In this document: positions 5,399-6,240 of the stretch, piece by piece
How positions within the stretch are numbered: the first letter of the stretch is position 1
Layout: each line of letters opens with the position of its first letter
Assembly: GCA_003647375.1 (NCBI GenBank)
Contig: QMMS01000266.1
Span: forward strand, 1 to 6,240
DNA length: 6,240 nt
Direction of reading: 5' to 3'
Source of the DNA: Deltaproteobacteria bacterium
GTDB taxonomy: Bacteria > Desulfobacterota > Desulfobacteria > Desulfobacterales > B30-G6
The notes under the pieces: model-generated
Told to the model about the DNA's origin: nothing
The model's database searches: none
Seen by the model: only the letters and a program-made list of their open reading frames with translations
Translations under genes and position numbers: made by a program

Positions 5399-6240
5399 AT
5401 GGATACCATAATTGCTTTCAACAATTTAGTTTTGGATGTTGATCTATCTACAGGAAAAATCGGTACCATAGAGATTTCCAATCTGGAAAGGCGGCAATAT
5501 CTGGGAGGGAAGGGGTTGGCCACCAAGCTTCTTTATGATCACATCGAACCGGGTATCGATCCCTTGTCTCCGGAAAATATCCTGGTAATGATGACCGGGC
5601 CTACCGCGGGGACGCCTTCACCGGCAGGGGGTCGGTTTACCGCGATGTGTAAATCGCCCTTGACCGGTATCTTTGCTTCTTCCTACGTGGGCGGGAAATT
5701 CGGCATCAGTTTAAAGAAATCCGGTTATGACGGCATCATGATCAGAGGGAAATCAGAAAAAAAGGTTTATATCCGGGTCGAGAACGGAGAAGTGAGCATC
5801 AACGATGCTTCTGAATTGTGGGGATTGGATACCCGGGATATCCAGGAGACCCGTAAGCAGGAGGGAGACTGGGTGGTGATCGGTCCGGCCGGTGAAAACC
5901 TGGTGCGGTTTGCAGTAATCGCGTCAGACAAAAGGGTTGCCGGGCGGTGTGGAATGGGCGCTGTCATGGGTTCAAAAAACCTGAAAGGGATCGTGGCCAG
6001 GGGCGATCGAAAAATCAAGGTTGCCGATCCGGACAGGTTTAAAAAAGCGCTTAAGATCGCGCAGAAGAAAGTACTTGCCAATGACAATACGGGCCGCAGG
6101 CTGCGCGAGTTGGGTACCCCTCAAAATGTCAGGACATATGGGACAACCGCCATCATGCCTGTACGAAATTTCAGCAAGGCCAAATTCGACGGGCTGGAAA
6201 ATATCAGCGCTGAAAAAATTCGTGACGACCATAAAGTAAA
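5399..6240 (+). CDS. Aldehyde ferredoxin oxidoreductase (AOR) family protein, N-terminal 280 residues
   Basis: This is the N-terminal part of a tungsto-bispterin oxidoreductase, a family usually about 600 residues long that oxidises aldehydes to acids with ferredoxin. Visible blocks are YLGGKGLATKLLYD (34-47), TGPTAGTPSPAGGRFTAMCKSPLTG (66-90), SSYVGGKFG (94-102), GYDGIMIRGKS (109-119), the pterin-site block AGRCGMGAVMGSKNLKGI (181-198) and RELGTPQNV (236-244). The 4Fe-4S CxxCxxxC motif would come just beyond the window edge and cannot be checked. Cys184 stands where many homologues have Gly in AGRxG.GAVMG. The ATG at 5399 has AGGAG seven bases ahead, overlapping the TetR stop, so the two are co-transcribed. 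Glyceraldehyde-3-phosphate oxidoreductase or the BamB benzoyl-CoA reductase subunit are alternatives within the family. Confidence 0.93.
   Translation, partial: MDTIIAFNNLVLDVDLSTGKIGTIEISNLERRQYLGGKGLATKLLYDHIEPGIDPLSPENILVMMTGPTAGTPSPAGGRFTAMCKSPLTGIFASSYVGGKFGISLKKSGYDGIMIRGKSEKKVYIRVENGEVSINDASELWGLDTRDIQETRKQEGDWVVIGPAGENLVRFAVIASDKRVAGRCGMGAVMGSKNLKGIVARGDRKIKVADPDRFKKALKIAQKKVLANDNTGRRLRELGTPQNVRTYGTTAIMPVRNFSKAKFDGLENISAEKIRDDHKV

Noticed and set aside
1..6240. CRISPR array, tRNA/rRNA genes, insertion sequence or phage attachment site.
   Set aside because: No regularly spaced repeats, no tRNA or rRNA signature, no transposase frame and no terminal inverted repeats were seen.

Overview
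The window looks like part of the chromosome of an anaerobic bacterium, most likely a sulfate-reducing or syntrophic Desulfobacterota relative. The evidence is the gene mix: a corrinoid protein with a DUF1638 partner, a tungsten-type aldehyde ferredoxin oxidoreductase, and crotonase/SDR acyl or hydroxy-acid genes. GC looks middling in genes, with an AT-rich divergent promoter region. The assignment rests on gene content and style, not on a database match.

Left part (1-2388, minus strand): a tightly packed operon reading leftward. The order is a leader RNA resembling a cobalamin riboswitch (2267-2388), a DUF1638 protein (1575-2228), a small methyltransferase-type corrinoid protein (886-1536), a short COG0523/CobW-like GTPase (302-889), and an unrecognised protein cut by the window edge (1-305). 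The last three genes are joined by two ATGA stop/start overlaps. No methyltransferase, corrinoid-reactivating ferredoxin or B12 transporter lies inside the window. The operon therefore looks like the carrier and accessory half of a corrinoid-dependent methyl-transfer system whose substrate-specific enzyme must lie elsewhere, perhaps just past base 1.

Middle (2389-2690): a non-coding spacer. It holds a folded REP/BIME-like cluster of inverted repeats (2498-2583) and a perfect 9-bp-arm hairpin (2621-2643) behind the epimerase gene.

Right-centre (2691-4449, minus strand): an enoyl-CoA hydratase-family gene followed by an extended SDR (epimerase/3-beta-HSD-like) gene that starts 41 bases inside it. 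Both have good ribosome binding sites and form a two-gene operon.

Right (4450-6240): an AT-rich divergent promoter region with a strong plus-strand -35 element and a perfect 20-bp palindrome next to the regulator's ribosome binding site. Then come a TetR-family regulator starting at TTG (4696-5388) and the first 280 codons of an aldehyde ferredoxin oxidoreductase-family gene (5399 to the edge). The simplest reading is a TetR protein that controls itself and the oxidoreductase, and possibly the divergent crotonase/SDR pair, in an acyl-CoA or aldehyde pathway whose substrate cannot be read from this sequence.
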